Positions 25,001-34,247 are shown, counted from the first letter of the stretch. The stretch: 36,321 nt of DNA from Streptomyces atriruber (GCF_001418325.1 NZ_LIPN01000123.1:1-36321); one strand, 5' to 3'. Numbers and translations: made by a program. Notes: a model not told the origin generated them from the sequence alone.

Positions 25001-25245
25001 CGGCGGGCGCGACTCCCGGCACCTACACGCTGACCTTCACCGGCAGCGGAGAGGTCAGCCACACCACCACCTACACCCTCACGGTGCCCGGTGGCGGCGG
25101 AGAGACCACCTGGCAGCTGGGTGCCACCTATGCGGCGGGTGACGTCGTGACCTACAACGGCGTCCGCTACCGCTGCATCCAGGGCCACACGGCCTATCCG
25201 GGCTGGGAGCCGCCGAACGTCCCCGCCCTGTGGGGTGCCATCTGA
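22054..25245 (+). CDS. Secreted M4-M28 double metalloprotease with CBM5/12
   Basis: A 1063-residue exported protein. Layout: signal peptide (1-30); FTP/PepSY-like propeptide (40-185); thermolysin-like M4 domain (about 210-510) with H330-E331-F-G-H334, E352 in G-E-A-T-G-D and catalytic H425; a beta domain (524-621); an M28 aminopeptidase (about 630-905) with zinc ligands H715, D727, E762, D790, H877 and base E761; a second beta domain (916-1014) similar to the first (both begin D-F-S-L); and a C-terminal CBM5/12 (from about 1018, [14 protein letters not shown]). All expected catalytic residues are present. It should cut proteins internally, trim N-termini and bind chitin-like polymers. ATG 22054 fits the AAGGAG at 22043 better than GTG 22051. 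Confidence 0.92.
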   Translation: MLRRPTAAGITLVMVLAGLTVPASLAAAAQAAPSAGKPDPLAKAVAAADKAVRSGLDSLAKGPEEQYDRHQVTPWTKGLYSVAYERTYRGLPVVGGDAVVLADGKGKVRSVQSASDARISVTTKAEVTAAQAVRTSRTKLASVKKVDSKRLVIRVKKDVSTLAWETRLTGKTKAGDPSKLHVFVNALTGKVVDTYDDVRSGSGHSKWNGPDPLTIDTSRSGSNYVLRDTTRPGLQCSSYQGSVFSKATDDWGTGNPTSRETGCVDVMFAAQKQSNMLKEWFGRNGHNGNGGSWPVSVGLNELNAYWDGSAVTIGHNSANEWIAGVDVVAHEFGHGLDSNTPGGANHESGLGEATGDIMGALTEAYINQPAPYDTPDYTVGEMINLQGRGPIRNMYDPSRVNNDPNCYSASIPNTEEHKAAGPMNHWFYLLAEGSNPGGGKPSSPTCNNQQVTGVGNKNAGKIFYGAMLLKTSGMTYKRYRSATLTSAKNLDASCDLFNATKAAWDAISIPAQSGDPTCSGQQNDFSLGLSPASGKVEPGASTSGTVNTTTVTGSAQQISLTASGAPTGVNVSFDPGTVTSGSNATMKITTAASTTPGTYPITVTGTAGTKTHTAQYTLTVGGGGNPTLPPDIDVEKVRAHLTQFNTIASQNGGNRRSTGAGYRASLAYVKGKLEAAGYQVTEQTCASGCSAGAGNNLIAEWPQGDANNVYMFGAHLDGVAAGPGINDNGSGSAAILEAALTLAQNNPTMKNRVRFAWWTDEEQGLNGSDYYAGSLSGTERAKIKAYYNFDMIGSSNAGYFINNLTSSASVPLRDYWTSLNLAPQENVEGQGRSDDASFQRVGIPTSGYATGASATKSAAEAAKWGGTAGRSYDSCYHSACDTTANVSATSLDRSTDGVAYALWKTAVGDKPAPTDDFSLSADPASGTVERGSSAKVTLATATTSGSAQKVGLSASGAPAGVSVSISPQSVLSGESATATVDVAAGATPGTYTLTFTGSGEVSHTTTYTLTVPGGGGETTWQLGATYAAGDVVTYNGVRYRCIQGHTAYPGWEPPNVPALWGAI

Positions 25246-25257
25246 TCGTCGGCCTGT

Positions 25258-25285
25258 GCCGGTAGCCCCCGCAGGGGCTACCGGC
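25258..25285 (+). terminator. Terminator after the protease gene
   Basis: GCCGGTAGCCCC (25258-25269) pairs perfectly with GGGGCTACCGGC (25274-25285) around CGCA, 13 bases after the stop. The convergent membrane gene ends at 25333, so it may act both ways. Confidence 0.85.
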
Positions 25286-25332
25286 GATGGACCAGGGGGC
25301 GGTGGGTTGCGTGAGGCTCGCCGCCCCCTGCC

Positions 25333-27000
25333 TCATGCGTCGTACACATCCGCCTTCCTCGGCATCGGGTCCTGGATCGCCCCGCTGAGGAAGCCGGAAC
25401 GGGCGCCGAACTTCTCCGTGTTCACGCCGTTCTCTTCGAGGACCTTGATCGCGGCCGAGTGCACCACGCGCAGCACCGGAGTGGCGGCGCGCAGCGCGTC
25501 GTCCGCCATGAAGCGGTGCCGCCACGGCTTGTCGGCCCAGGCGTGCCGCAGGCCGAACGGCTCGGGCAGGACCAGCTTGCCGCCGAGGTGGTCCAGGATC
25601 GGCGGGTACCACGTGAAGGGGGCGCGGACCGCGAGGCGCACGACCTCGTCCGCGTCGATCAGCGGCAGGTTGCGGGTAGTGGTCTCCCAGAACCTGATCG
25701 GCTTGGCGACTGTCTTCGTCTTGGGCGAGGGCTTCGTGGTGAACAGCGGGTGCACGGGGCCGAGGGCATGGCCGGTGACCTCGATGCGGAGCGTCTCGTG
25801 CAGCACGGTCACCGTGATCAGCATCGTGATGACCAACTGGCCGTCCCAGAGCGTGAACTGCACGCCCAGGTAGTGGCGGTTGCCGCTGCCGAACTGCTGC
25901 TCGTTGCAGATGCGCTGTATCTCGTGGCCGCGGATCTGGAAGGCCTCGACGTCCGTGCCGGTGGGGCGGGACACCGACTTGGCGTTCTCCCCGATGGGCG
26001 AGACGATCCAGTGGTTTATGTCGGGGGCGGGGAAGCCGCCGGTGTGCAGCGGGCCGCGCTCCAGCATGCGCAGCTGGTCGTGCACCGCCCGTATGACGTC
26101 CCAGCTGCGGAAGGGGTGGATCTCCTTGCCGTCCTCGGCCGGCACCAGCTCCTCGGCCAGCTGCCAGCTGCCCCAGCGCGTGCCCATGCCCAATATGCCC
26201 TTGGGACCGGCGTAGAACACGGAGTTGCTCTGCTGCTCGGCGGAGAGCCTGGCGAGGCCCTGGCGCAGCCGCTCGGCGGCCGTCTCGCCGGGGCTGCCGG
26301 GGACCGCCTCGGGGATCTTGGCGCCGATGCCGCCGCCCGCGAGCAGGCTCGACCAGCGCTCGCGCAAGTCCCTGGCGGTGCGCTCGGCGATCTGCTTCGC
26401 CCAGAACCAGCCCACCACGGGCAGCACGATCGCCGCGCGCAGATACCAGGCCCAGAAGCCGCCGAAGGGCAGCTTGAGCAGGGCGACCGCGGCCAGGACG
26501 CCCATGGCGATCAGCACGGCCGTCGCGAGCGCTCCCGCGCGCTTGTCCTCGCTCTTGGCGACCTGCCGCCGGATGGTGAAGACGAGGAGCCAGACGATCA
26601 GACCCGGCAGGAAGAGCACACCGCACAGCACCGTCACGGCGGTCAGCCAGCTGTCGCGCTCCTTGCGGATGCGGTTCGCCGCGAGGCAGTGCTCGACGAC
26701 CGACTGCGGCTCCGTCCCGAAGGACTGGATGAGCGGACTGCGGCCGCCGCCCAGCATCCGCACCTGCACGGTCCGCGCGAACGCCTCGCCCAGGTTCGGC
26801 TTGAAGAGTGACCAAATTCCGGGCTTCACCTCGGACTTGTGCCACTCGTTGTTGGCCGCGAGGATGCCGTCCACGTCTCCGTCGCGATACGCCGCCGAGG
26901 CCAGGGCGTGTGTCGCCGCGGTCTGTCCCGCGGCACCCGAGAGCGGAACCTGGGCCCCGGGCCTGAAGTCGAATACATCGTCCGCCACTGCCGCCCCCAT
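25333..27000 (-). CDS. Uncharacterised membrane protein (555 aa)
   Basis: Not recognised as a named family. The N-terminal 110 residues are soluble. Hydrophobic helices lie at about 113-137, 150-172 and 180-200, and the remaining 350 residues are soluble and probably cytoplasmic. They include a helix-rich part and a strand-rich part with T-M-L-I-T-V-T-V-L-H-E-T-L-R-I-E. I chose the ATG at 27000, which begins a hydrophilic, conserved-looking N-terminus; longer starts run into arginine-rich intergenic reading. It lies downstream of the EF-G-like gene on the same strand, 181 bases away. Function unknown; it appears to be a streptomycete membrane protein of the type found beside this EF-G paralogue. 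Confidence 0.75.
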   Translation of the reverse strand: MGAAVADDVFDFRPGAQVPLSGAAGQTAATHALASAAYRDGDVDGILAANNEWHKSEVKPGIWSLFKPNLGEAFARTVQVRMLGGGRSPLIQSFGTEPQSVVEHCLAANRIRKERDSWLTAVTVLCGVLFLPGLIVWLLVFTIRRQVAKSEDKRAGALATAVLIAMGVLAAVALLKLPFGGFWAWYLRAAIVLPVVGWFWAKQIAERTARDLRERWSSLLAGGGIGAKIPEAVPGSPGETAAERLRQGLARLSAEQQSNSVFYAGPKGILGMGTRWGSWQLAEELVPAEDGKEIHPFRSWDVIRAVHDQLRMLERGPLHTGGFPAPDINHWIVSPIGENAKSVSRPTGTDVEAFQIRGHEIQRICNEQQFGSGNRHYLGVQFTLWDGQLVITMLITVTVLHETLRIEVTGHALGPVHPLFTTKPSPKTKTVAKPIRFWETTTRNLPLIDADEVVRLAVRAPFTWYPPILDHLGGKLVLPEPFGLRHAWADKPWRHRFMADDALRAATPVLRVVHSAAIKVLEENGVNTEKFGARSGFLSGAIQDPMPRKADVYDA

Positions 27001-27181
27001 CGCCGCGACGCCTTCGCTGCTGCGGCTCTTCCCGACTTCCCTGTCCGGCACACCTGTTGCGGCCCGGCGCATCTGTTGATCAGGTCATCAGCGTATCGGG
27101 GCGCACCGACATCCGTCAGGGGGCGGCCGAATGCCGACCGCCCGGCAGGAGGGGCGGACGGCACGCGCCCGTGCTCGGCAA

Positions 27182-29389
27182 CTACGTTCCGTCGTGCGCC
27201 CGTTCGCGAATCTTCTCGGAGAGCTGCGGGGGCATCGGCTCGTGGCGTGCGTACGTACGGTTGAAGCGTGCGGTGCCCTGCGAGAGGGAGCGCAGGTCCA
27301 CCGCGTACCGGCCGATCTCGATCTCGGGCACCTCGGCCCGCACGAGGGTCCGACCGCCGGCCGCCTGCTCGGTGCCGACCACCCGGCCCCTGCGGCCCGA
27401 CAGGTCGCTCATCACCGCGCCGACGTAGTCGTCGCCGACCAGCACCTGCACCTCGGCGACCGGTTCGAGCAGATGGATCCTGGCGCCCGAGGCCGCTTCC
27501 CGCAGCGCGAGCGCGCCCGCCGTCTGGAACGCGGCGTCGGAGGAGTCCACCGAGTGCGCCTTGCCGTCCAGGAGCGTGATGCGCACGTCGATGAGCGCGT
27601 ATCCGGCGGCGACGCCCTTCGCCGCCTGCGCGCGCACCCCCTTCTCGACGGACGGGATGAACTGCCGCGGGACCGCGCCGCCCACGACCTTGTCGACGAA
27701 CTCGATGCCGCTGCCGCCCGGCAGCGGCTCCACCTCGATCTCGCAGATCGCGTACTGCCCGTGCCCGCCGGACTGCTTCACATGACGGCCCCGGCCACCG
27801 GACTTGCCCGCGAACGTCTCCCGGAGGGAGACCTTGTACGGCACCACGTCGACCTGGACGCCGTACCGGCTGCGCAGCCGTTCCAGGGCCACGTCGGCGT
27901 GCGCCTCGCCCAGGCACCACAGGACCACCTGGTGGGTGTCCTGGTTCTGTTCGAGCCGCATCGTCGGGTCCTCGGCGACGAGCCGCGACAGGCCCTGCGA
28001 CAGCTTGTCCTCGTCGGCCTTGCTGTGCGCCTGGATGGCGAGCGGCAGGAGCGGGTCGGGCATGTCCCAGGACTCCATCAGGAGCGGGGCGTCCTTGGCG
28101 GACAGGGTGTCGCCGGTCTCCGCGCGGTTCAGCTTGGCCACGCACGCCAGGTCGCCCGCGACGCACCGGGTCAGCGTGCGCTGCTGTTTGCCGAAGGGGG
28201 AGGAGAGCGCGCCGATGCGCTCGTCGACGTCGTGGTCCTCGTGGCCGCGGTCCGCGAGGCCGTGCCCGGAGACGTGCACCGTCTCGTCGGGGCGCAGGGT
28301 GCCGGAGAAGACGCGGACGAGGGAGATCCGGCCCACATAGGGATCGGAGGCGGTCTTCACGACCTCGGCGGCCAGGGGTCCTGCGGGATCGCAGGTGAGC
28401 GGGGGCCGCGCCTTGCCGCCGGGGGTGGTCACGGCCGGTGCCGGGTGTTCGAGCGGGGTGGGGAAGCCACCCGTGATCAGTTCGAGGAGCTCGACCGTGC
28501 CGATGCCCTGGCGGGAGCCCTCCGCGGCCGGCGCGGCGGCGAGCACCGGATGGAAGATGCCTCGCGCGACCGCCCGCTCCAGGTCGTCCACCAATGTCTT
28601 GAAGTCGATGCTCTCGCCGCCGAGGTAGCGGTCCATGAGGGACTCGTCCTCGCTCTCGGCGATGATCCCCTCGATCAGGGTGTTGCGCGCCTCCTCGATC
28701 AGCGGGAGCTGGTCGGCGCCCGGCTCGGACTCCTTGCGCTCACCGGAGGCGTAGTCGAATATCCGCTGCGAGAGCAGCCCGATCAGACCGGTCACCGGGG
28801 CGTGGCCGTCCGGTCCCTGCTCGCCGTGGAGCGGCAGGTAGAGCGGCACCACGGCGTCGGGGTCGTCCGCGCCGAACGCCTGTGCGCAGGAGCGGGTCAT
28901 CGCCGCGAAGTCCGCGCGGGCCGATTCGAGGTGCGTGATCACGATGGCCCGCGGCATGCCGACCGCCGCGCACTCCTCCCACACCATGCGGGTCGCGCCG
29001 GTGATGCCCTCGACGCCCTCGGCCGCCGAGACGACGAAAAGGGCCGCGTCCGCCGCGCGCAGACCGGCCCTCAGCTCCCCGACGAAGTCGGCGTACCCGG
29101 GTGTGTCCAGTAGGTTGATCTTGATGCCGTCCCACTCCACGGGGACCAGTGACAGCTGCACCGAGCGCTGCTGCCGGTGCTCGATCTCGTCGTAGTCGGA
29201 GACGGTGCCGCCGTCCTCCACGCGACCCGCCCGGTTCACCGCCCCCGCCGTCAGCGCGAGGGCTTCCACCAGAGTCGTCTTGCCCGATCCGCTGTGGCCG
29301 ACCAGCACCACATTCCGTACGGACGCGGGCTGGTCGGCCGATGCTGCCCTGCCGGCGGCTCCGGGGTGTGCGTTCGCCTTGTCGCCCAT
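27182..29389 (-). CDS. Elongation factor G-like protein (EF-G2 type)
   Basis: A 735-residue translational GTPase paralogue with all EF-G domains by length. The G1 loop G31-H-S-G-S-G-K-T-T is intact and G3 is D95-T-P-G. G4, normally N-K-x-D, is T152-H-L-E, and switch I reads R-S-V-Q where EF-G has R-G-I-T. Actinobacteria carry such an EF-G2 beside true fusA. From what I recall, the mycobacterial form does not substitute for EF-G on the ribosome. Role unknown; ribosome stress or storage is a guess. The nearest upstream gene, pgsA, is divergent by 258 bases, in which I see no clear promoter. Confidence 0.88.
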   Translation of the reverse strand: MGDKANAHPGAAGRAASADQPASVRNVVLVGHSGSGKTTLVEALALTAGAVNRAGRVEDGGTVSDYDEIEHRQQRSVQLSLVPVEWDGIKINLLDTPGYADFVGELRAGLRAADAALFVVSAAEGVEGITGATRMVWEECAAVGMPRAIVITHLESARADFAAMTRSCAQAFGADDPDAVVPLYLPLHGEQGPDGHAPVTGLIGLLSQRIFDYASGERKESEPGADQLPLIEEARNTLIEGIIAESEDESLMDRYLGGESIDFKTLVDDLERAVARGIFHPVLAAAPAAEGSRQGIGTVELLELITGGFPTPLEHPAPAVTTPGGKARPPLTCDPAGPLAAEVVKTASDPYVGRISLVRVFSGTLRPDETVHVSGHGLADRGHEDHDVDERIGALSSPFGKQQRTLTRCVAGDLACVAKLNRAETGDTLSAKDAPLLMESWDMPDPLLPLAIQAHSKADEDKLSQGLSRLVAEDPTMRLEQNQDTHQVVLWCLGEAHADVALERLRSRYGVQVDVVPYKVSLRETFAGKSGGRGRHVKQSGGHGQYAICEIEVEPLPGGSGIEFVDKVVGGAVPRQFIPSVEKGVRAQAAKGVAAGYALIDVRITLLDGKAHSVDSSDAAFQTAGALALREAASGARIHLLEPVAEVQVLVGDDYVGAVMSDLSGRRGRVVGTEQAAGGRTLVRAEVPEIEIGRYAVDLRSLSQGTARFNRTYARHEPMPPQLSEKIRERAHDGT

Positions 29390-29647
29390 GCCTTGGCCTC
29401 CCGGTCACATGCACGGTGAGGAGGCTCAGCCCCCTCGGGGATGCTGGCTGCTCGCGGACGCGCGGGGCCCACTGCGGGGCGGCTCCGACGGCGCCCGTCA
29501 TGCTTTCGAGCTTTCCACTCGGGTCACTGTGCGTCCATACGTCGTACGCGATCGTGAGGGCGCGAGCCGGTCCGTCAACGGCGTGACTACGATGGGCCAG
29601 CCGGTGGCCAACGGGGCCGCGCGGCGCACCGAACCCTCGGGAAGGCC

Positions 29648-30346
29648 ATGCTGAACAAGTACGCGCGTGCATTCTTCACGCGTGTCCTCACGCCGTTCGC
29701 CGCGTTTCTCATCCGCCGTGGGGTCAGCCCCGACGCGGTCACCTTCATCGGCACGGCCGGTGTGGTGGCGGGAGCGCTGGTCTTCTTCCCCCGGGGTGAG
29801 CTCTTCTGGGGCGTGATCGTCATCACGTCGTTCGTCTTCTCGGACCTCGTCGACGGCAACATGGCCCGCCAGCTCGGCCGCTCCAGCCGCTGGGGCGCGT
29901 TCCTGGACTCGACACTCGACCGGGTGGCGGACAGCGCGATCTTCGGAGGCCTCGCTCTCTGGTACGCCGGATCGGGCGACGACAACATCCTCTGCGCCGT
30001 CTCCATCTTCTGTCTGGCCAGCGGCCAGGTCGTCTCGTACACGAAGGCGCGCGGCGAGGCCATCGGCCTGCCCGTCGCCGTCAACGGCCTGGTGGAGCGC
30101 GCCGAGCGCCTGGTGATCACGCTGGTCGCCGCGGGCTTGGCGGGCCTGCACAAGTTCGGCGTGCCGGGCATCCAGATCCTGCTGCCGATCGCCCTGTGGG
30201 CGGTCGCGGCCGGCAGCATGGTCACCCTCGTCCAGCGCGTCGTGACCGTGCGCCGGGAGTCGGCCGAGGCGGACGCCGCCGCGGACCGGGCCAACCCGGC
30301 GCCCCCGACGAACTCGGCGACGCAGGAGAGTGAGGCCGCGCAGTGA
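29648..30346 (+). CDS. pgsA: Phosphatidylinositol phosphate synthase (CDP-alcohol transferase)
   Basis: A 232-residue membrane enzyme joining CDP-diacylglycerol to inositol phosphate. The CDP-alcohol motif is complete: D66-x2-D69-G-x2-A-R-x8-G83-x3-D87-x3-D91. About six TM helices follow the family pattern, and the C-terminal tail is polar. The annotation as PIP synthase rather than phosphatidylglycerophosphate synthase rests on the neighbours: the acyltransferase and pimA overlap downstream, as in the mycobacterial pgsA1-patA-pimA operon. The start ATG at 29648 has GGGAAGG upstream. Product: precursor of phosphatidylinositol mannosides. Confidence 0.9.
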   Translation: MLNKYARAFFTRVLTPFAAFLIRRGVSPDAVTFIGTAGVVAGALVFFPRGELFWGVIVITSFVFSDLVDGNMARQLGRSSRWGAFLDSTLDRVADSAIFGGLALWYAGSGDDNILCAVSIFCLASGQVVSYTKARGEAIGLPVAVNGLVERAERLVITLVAAGLAGLHKFGVPGIQILLPIALWAVAAGSMVTLVQRVVTVRRESAEADAAADRANPAPPTNSATQESEAAQ

Positions 30347-31281
30347 AGGACCGACTCACCGACGGGCTGTACGGGCTCGGCTGGAGCACCGTCAAGAAGC
30401 TCCCCGAACCGGTCGCCGAGCGGCTCGGCAGGACCATCGCCGACACGGTCTGGAAACGGCGCGGCAAGGGCGTGCTGCGGCTGGAGTCCAACCTCGCGCG
30501 CGTGGTGCCCGACGCGAGCCCGCAGCGGCTCGCCGAGCTCTCCAGGGCGGGCATGCGCTCCTACCTGCGGTACTGGATGGAGTCCTTCCGGCTGCCGTCC
30601 TGGAGCAGGGAGCGCGTCAAGGGCGGCTTCGACGTCAAGGACGTCCACCACCTCACGGACGGGCTCGCCGCCGGCAAGGGCGTGGTCCTCGCCCTGCCGC
30701 ACCTGGGCAACTGGGACCTCGCGGGCGCCTGGGTCACCACCGAGCTGGAGACCCCCTTCACGACGGTCGCAGAGCGCCTCAAGCCCGAGACGCTGTACGA
30801 CCGCTTCGTCGCCTACCGCGAGAGCCTCGGCATGGAGGTCCTGCCGCACACCGGAGGCTCCGCCTTCGGGACGCTGGCGCGGCGGCTGCGCGCGGGAGGC
30901 CTCGTCTGCCTCGTCGCGGACCGTGATCTGTCGGAGTCGGGCGTCGAGGTGAAGTTCTTCGGAGACACCGCCCGGATGCCCGCGGGCCCCGCGATGCTCG
31001 CCCAGCAGACCGGAGCTCTGTTGCTGCCCGTCACCCTCTGGTATGACGAATCGCCCGTCATGAAGGGGCGCGTCCATCCGCCCGTCGACGTCCCGGAGAC
31101 AGGCACGCGGGCGGAGAAGACGTCTGTCATGACACAGGCGCTGGCCGACGCCTTCGCCACCGGTATCGCCGACCACCCGGAGGACTGGCACATGCTGCAG
31201 CGTCTGTGGCTCGCCGACCTGGAACCCCGTGCCGACCACGCACCCCGCGCCGGTCGGGCCCCGGCGGGGGAGGCGTCGTGA
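30343..31281 (+). CDS. Phosphatidylinositol mannoside acyltransferase
   Basis: A 312-residue LPLAT/HtrB-like acyltransferase, the PatA (Rv2611c) counterpart. The catalytic HX4D motif is H120-L-G-N-W-D125, and a later R-x-x-S/G-type segment (V-A-D-R-D-L-S-E-S-G) forms the second family block. It transfers a fatty acyl chain from acyl-CoA to the mannose of PIM1/PIM2 at the inner membrane face. GTG at 30343 overlaps the pgsA stop by four bases (GTGA), and its own stop overlaps pimA the same way. All three should be translated together. Confidence 0.9.
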   Translation: MKDRLTDGLYGLGWSTVKKLPEPVAERLGRTIADTVWKRRGKGVLRLESNLARVVPDASPQRLAELSRAGMRSYLRYWMESFRLPSWSRERVKGGFDVKDVHHLTDGLAAGKGVVLALPHLGNWDLAGAWVTTELETPFTTVAERLKPETLYDRFVAYRESLGMEVLPHTGGSAFGTLARRLRAGGLVCLVADRDLSESGVEVKFFGDTARMPAGPAMLAQQTGALLLPVTLWYDESPVMKGRVHPPVDVPETGTRAEKTSVMTQALADAFATGIADHPEDWHMLQRLWLADLEPRADHAPRAGRAPAGEAS

Positions 31282-32441
31282 GAATCGGCATCGTCTGCCC
31301 GTACTCGTGGGACGTGCCGGGCGGCGTCCAGTTCCACATCCGCGATCTGGCGGAGCACCTCATCCGTCTCGGGCACGAGGTCTCCGTCCTCGCCCCGGCC
31401 GACGACGAGACCCCGCTCCCGCCGTACGTCGTGTCGGCGGGACGGGCCGTTCCCGTGCCGTACAACGGCTCGGTGGCCCGGCTCAACTTCGGCTTCCTGT
31501 CGGCCGCGCGGGTACGCCGCTGGCTGCACGAGGGCACGTTCGACGTCATCCACATCCACGAGCCCGCGTCGCCCTCCCTGGGGCTGCTCACCTGCTGGGC
31601 CGCGCAGGGCCCGATCGTCGCGACGTTCCACACGTCCAACCCGCGCTCGCGGGCGATGATCGCCGCTTACCCGATCCTGCAGCCCGCCCTGGAGAAGATC
31701 AGCGCACGCATCGCGGTGAGCGAGTACGCGCGCCGCACGCTCGTCGAGCACCTGGGCGGCGACGCGGTCGTCATCCCCAACGGCGTCGACGTCGACTTCT
31801 TCGCCGATGCCGAGCCCAAGCCCGAGTGGCAGGGCGAGACGATCGGCTTCATCGGACGCATCGACGAGCCCCGCAAGGGCCTCCCGGTCCTCATGAAGGC
31901 GCTCCCGCAGATCTTCGCCGAGCGCCCGAACGCCCGGCTGCTGGTCGCGGGGCGCGGCGACGAGGAGGAGGCGGTGGCCTCCCTCCCCGCCGAGCTGCGC
32001 TCCCGGGTGGAGTTCCTCGGCATGATCAGCGACGAGGACAAGGCGCGGCTGCTGCGCAGCGTCGACCTGTACGTCGCCCCCAACACCGGCGGCGAGAGCT
32101 TCGGCATCATCCTGGTCGAGGCGATGTCCGCGGGCGCGCCCGTGCTCGCCAGCGACCTGGACGCCTTCGCGCAGGTCCTCGACCAGGGTGCGGCGGGCGA
32201 CCTCTTCAGCAACGAGGACGCGGAGTCCCTCGCGAAGTCCGCGGTACGCCTCCTCGCCGACCCGGAGCGCCGCGAGGGCCTGCGCGCACGCGGCAGCGCC
32301 CACGTACGACGCTTCGACTGGTCGACGGTCGGCTCCGACATCCTCGCGGTCTACGAAACGGTCACGGACGGCGCCACATCGGTCGCGGCGGACGAACGCT
32401 CGGGGCTGCGGGCGCGGTTCGGGTTGGCGCAGAAGGGCTGA
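31278..32441 (+). CDS. pimA: Phosphatidylinositol mannosyltransferase PimA
   Basis: A 387-residue GT4 glycosyltransferase (GT-B fold) that adds the first mannose from GDP-mannose to phosphatidylinositol. The N-terminal M-R-I-G-I-V-C-P-Y and P-G-G-V-Q-F-H match PimA. The donor site has G-F-I-G-R-I-D-E-P-R-K-G-L and the E-x7-E pair E273/E281 in G-G-E-S-F-G-I-I-L-V-E. GTG 31278 overlaps the acyltransferase stop by four bases. The C-terminal 25 residues are variable. A repetitive intergenic element follows. Confidence 0.93.
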   Translation: MRIGIVCPYSWDVPGGVQFHIRDLAEHLIRLGHEVSVLAPADDETPLPPYVVSAGRAVPVPYNGSVARLNFGFLSAARVRRWLHEGTFDVIHIHEPASPSLGLLTCWAAQGPIVATFHTSNPRSRAMIAAYPILQPALEKISARIAVSEYARRTLVEHLGGDAVVIPNGVDVDFFADAEPKPEWQGETIGFIGRIDEPRKGLPVLMKALPQIFAERPNARLLVAGRGDEEEAVASLPAELRSRVEFLGMISDEDKARLLRSVDLYVAPNTGGESFGIILVEAMSAGAPVLASDLDAFAQVLDQGAAGDLFSNEDAESLAKSAVRLLADPERREGLRARGSAHVRRFDWSTVGSDILAVYETVTDGATSVAADERSGLRARFGLAQKG

Positions 32442-32449
32442 GCCGGGGC

Positions 32450-32520
32450 CTGTGATCCGACCGGCGTCTTCCGGCGCTTGAGGACCGGGGGCTCGGGGGC
32501 GGAGCCCCTGAGGACGGTGC
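32450..32520. repeat. REP-like intergenic repeat with hairpin
   Basis: The phrase CCGGCGCTTGAGGACCGG followed by GGGGCTC (32488-32494) and GAGCCCC (32502-32508) forms a hairpin. From memory this combination is a recurrent intergenic palindrome in Streptomyces genomes. It could act as the transcription terminator of the pgsA-pimA operon. Copy number cannot be checked here. Confidence 0.5.
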
Positions 32521-32622
32521 GTGCGGCGCGCCGGGCACCCGAGCCCCGGAGGCGGTGCGGTGGGGTGCCGGGCGCCGTGGCCCGGTTCAAGGCGCCCCCG
32601 CCCGAAGGTAGCCTTGCCGCCC

Positions 32623-33168
32623 GTGACCTCCACCTTGATCTGGATCGCGGCAGCGCTCTTCGCGATCGGCCTCTATCTGAGCTGGACCGCCGGACGGCTC
32701 GACCGGCTGCACGCGCGCATCGACGCCGCGCGAGCCGCCCTCGACGCCCAACTGCTGCGCCGCGCCTCGGTCGCCCAGGAGCTGGCCACCTCCGGAGTGC
32801 TGGACCCGGCCGCGTCGATCGTGCTCTACGAAGCGGCGCATGCGGCCAGACAGGCGGAGGAGGAGCATCGCGAGGTCGCCGAGAGCGAGCTCAGCCAGGC
32901 GCTGCGCGCCATCTTCGGCGAGGCCCAGCAGGTCGAGGCGGTGCGGGAGGCCCCGGGCGGGGACGAGGCCGCCACGGAGCTCGCCGCGGCCGTACGCCGG
33001 GTGCCGATGGCCCGCCGCTTCCACAACGACGCGGTGCGCGCCGCCCGCGCCCTGCGCCGCCACCGCAAGGTCCGCTGGTTCCGGCTCGCGGGCCACGCGC
33101 CCTTCCCGATGGCGTTCGAGATGGACGACGAACCGCCGACGGCACTGGCCGACCGAGCGACCTCGTAG
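32623..33168 (+). CDS. LemA-like membrane-anchored coiled-coil protein
   Basis: A 181-residue protein with one N-terminal TM helix (about 3-21), then [17 protein letters not shown] and further long helices to about 165. This resembles LemA-type proteins, but without enough motif evidence to name it firmly. The start is GTG 32623; the upstream in-frame reading is low-complexity. It sits between pimA and pdxS on the same strand, with 181 bases to pimA. A hypothetical protein occupies the same place in other streptomycetes as far as I recall. Confidence 0.7.
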   Translation: MTSTLIWIAAALFAIGLYLSWTAGRLDRLHARIDAARAALDAQLLRRASVAQELATSGVLDPAASIVLYEAAHAARQAEEEHREVAESELSQALRAIFGEAQQVEAVREAPGGDEAATELAAAVRRVPMARRFHNDAVRAARALRRHRKVRWFRLAGHAPFPMAFEMDDEPPTALADRATS

Positions 33169-33326
33169 GACGTGCGAAGCCGCTGGTCAGCCGCGCTCGC
33201 ACCGCCCTGACCAGCCGCGTTCGCGGAAAATGAGCCACCGGTCATCCATTGGCCCTTGCTGTGGCCTGGTCCTGGGGCGTTTCCTCGGAGCTGCAGAAAA
33301 CGTCTTCAGCGAGCGAGGTCAACCCC

Positions 33327-34247
33327 GTGTCCGTGCCCCACACCCCCGCCAGCAGCACCCCGACGCCCGAGACCGGCACCGCGCGCGTGAAGCGCGGCAT
33401 GGCCGAGCAGCTCAAGGGCGGCGTGATCATGGACGTCGTCAACGCCGAGCAGGCGAAGATAGCCGAGGACGCCGGCGCGGTCGCCGTCATGGCGCTGGAG
33501 CGGGTGCCCGCCGACATCCGCAAGGACGGCGGCGTGGCCCGGATGTCGGACCCGAACATGATCGAAGAGATCATCGAGGCCGTCTCGATCCCGGTCATGG
33601 CCAAGTCCCGCATCGGCCACTTCGTGGAGGCCCAGGTCCTGCAGTCCCTGGGCGTCGACTACATCGACGAGTCCGAGGTCCTCACCCCGGCCGACGAGGT
33701 CAACCACAGCGACAAGTTCGCCTTCACGACCCCCTTCGTCTGTGGCGCCACCAACCTGGGCGAGGCCCTGCGCCGCATCGCCGAGGGCGCCGCGATGATC
33801 CGCTCCAAGGGCGAGGCCGGCACCGGCAACGTCGTCGAGGCCGTCCGCCACCTGCGCCAGATCAAGAACGAGATCGCCAAGCTGCGCGGCTACGACAACA
33901 ACGAGCTGTACGCCGCCGCCAAGGACCTCCGCGCCCCGTACGAGCTGGTCAAGGAGACCGCCGAGCTGGGCAAGCTCCCGGTGGTCCTCTTCTCCGCCGG
34001 TGGCGTCGCCACCCCTGCCGACGCCGCCCTGATGCGCCAGCTCGGCGCCGAGGGCGTCTTCGTCGGCTCCGGCATCTTCAAGTCCGGCGACCCGGCCCGC
34101 CGCGCCGCCGCCATCGTGAAGGCCACGACGTTCTTCGACGACCCGAAGATCATCGCCGACGCCTCCCGCAACCTCGGCGAGGCCATGGTCGGCATCAACT
34201 GCGACACCCTGCCGGAGACCGAGCGCTACGCGAACCGGGGCTGGTGA
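33327..34247 (+). CDS. pdxS: Pyridoxal 5'-phosphate synthase subunit PdxS
   Basis: A 306-residue TIM-barrel subunit that builds PLP from ribose 5-phosphate, glyceraldehyde 3-phosphate and ammonia. Key residues are visible: D36 in I-M-D-V-V-N-A, K93 in M-A-K-S-R-I-G-H (Schiff base) and K161 in [10 protein letters not shown]. The GTG at 33327 gives a short variable N-terminus before T-A-R-V-K-R-G-M-A. The TGA stop overlaps the pdxT ATG by one base. Confidence 0.97.
   Translation: MSVPHTPASSTPTPETGTARVKRGMAEQLKGGVIMDVVNAEQAKIAEDAGAVAVMALERVPADIRKDGGVARMSDPNMIEEIIEAVSIPVMAKSRIGHFVEAQVLQSLGVDYIDESEVLTPADEVNHSDKFAFTTPFVCGATNLGEALRRIAEGAAMIRSKGEAGTGNVVEAVRHLRQIKNEIAKLRGYDNNELYAAAKDLRAPYELVKETAELGKLPVVLFSAGGVATPADAALMRQLGAEGVFVGSGIFKSGDPARRAAAIVKATTFFDDPKIIADASRNLGEAMVGINCDTLPETERYANRGW

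Noticed and set aside
22039..25188. 1049-codon open frame antisense to the protease
   Set aside because: The plus strand has complete M4 and M28 catalytic motifs; the antisense frame is a GC-bias artefact.
33249..33326. Longer N-terminus of PdxS from TTG 33249
   Set aside because: The extra 26 residues are unlike PdxS and the frame is open only because of composition; GTG 33327 fits family length.
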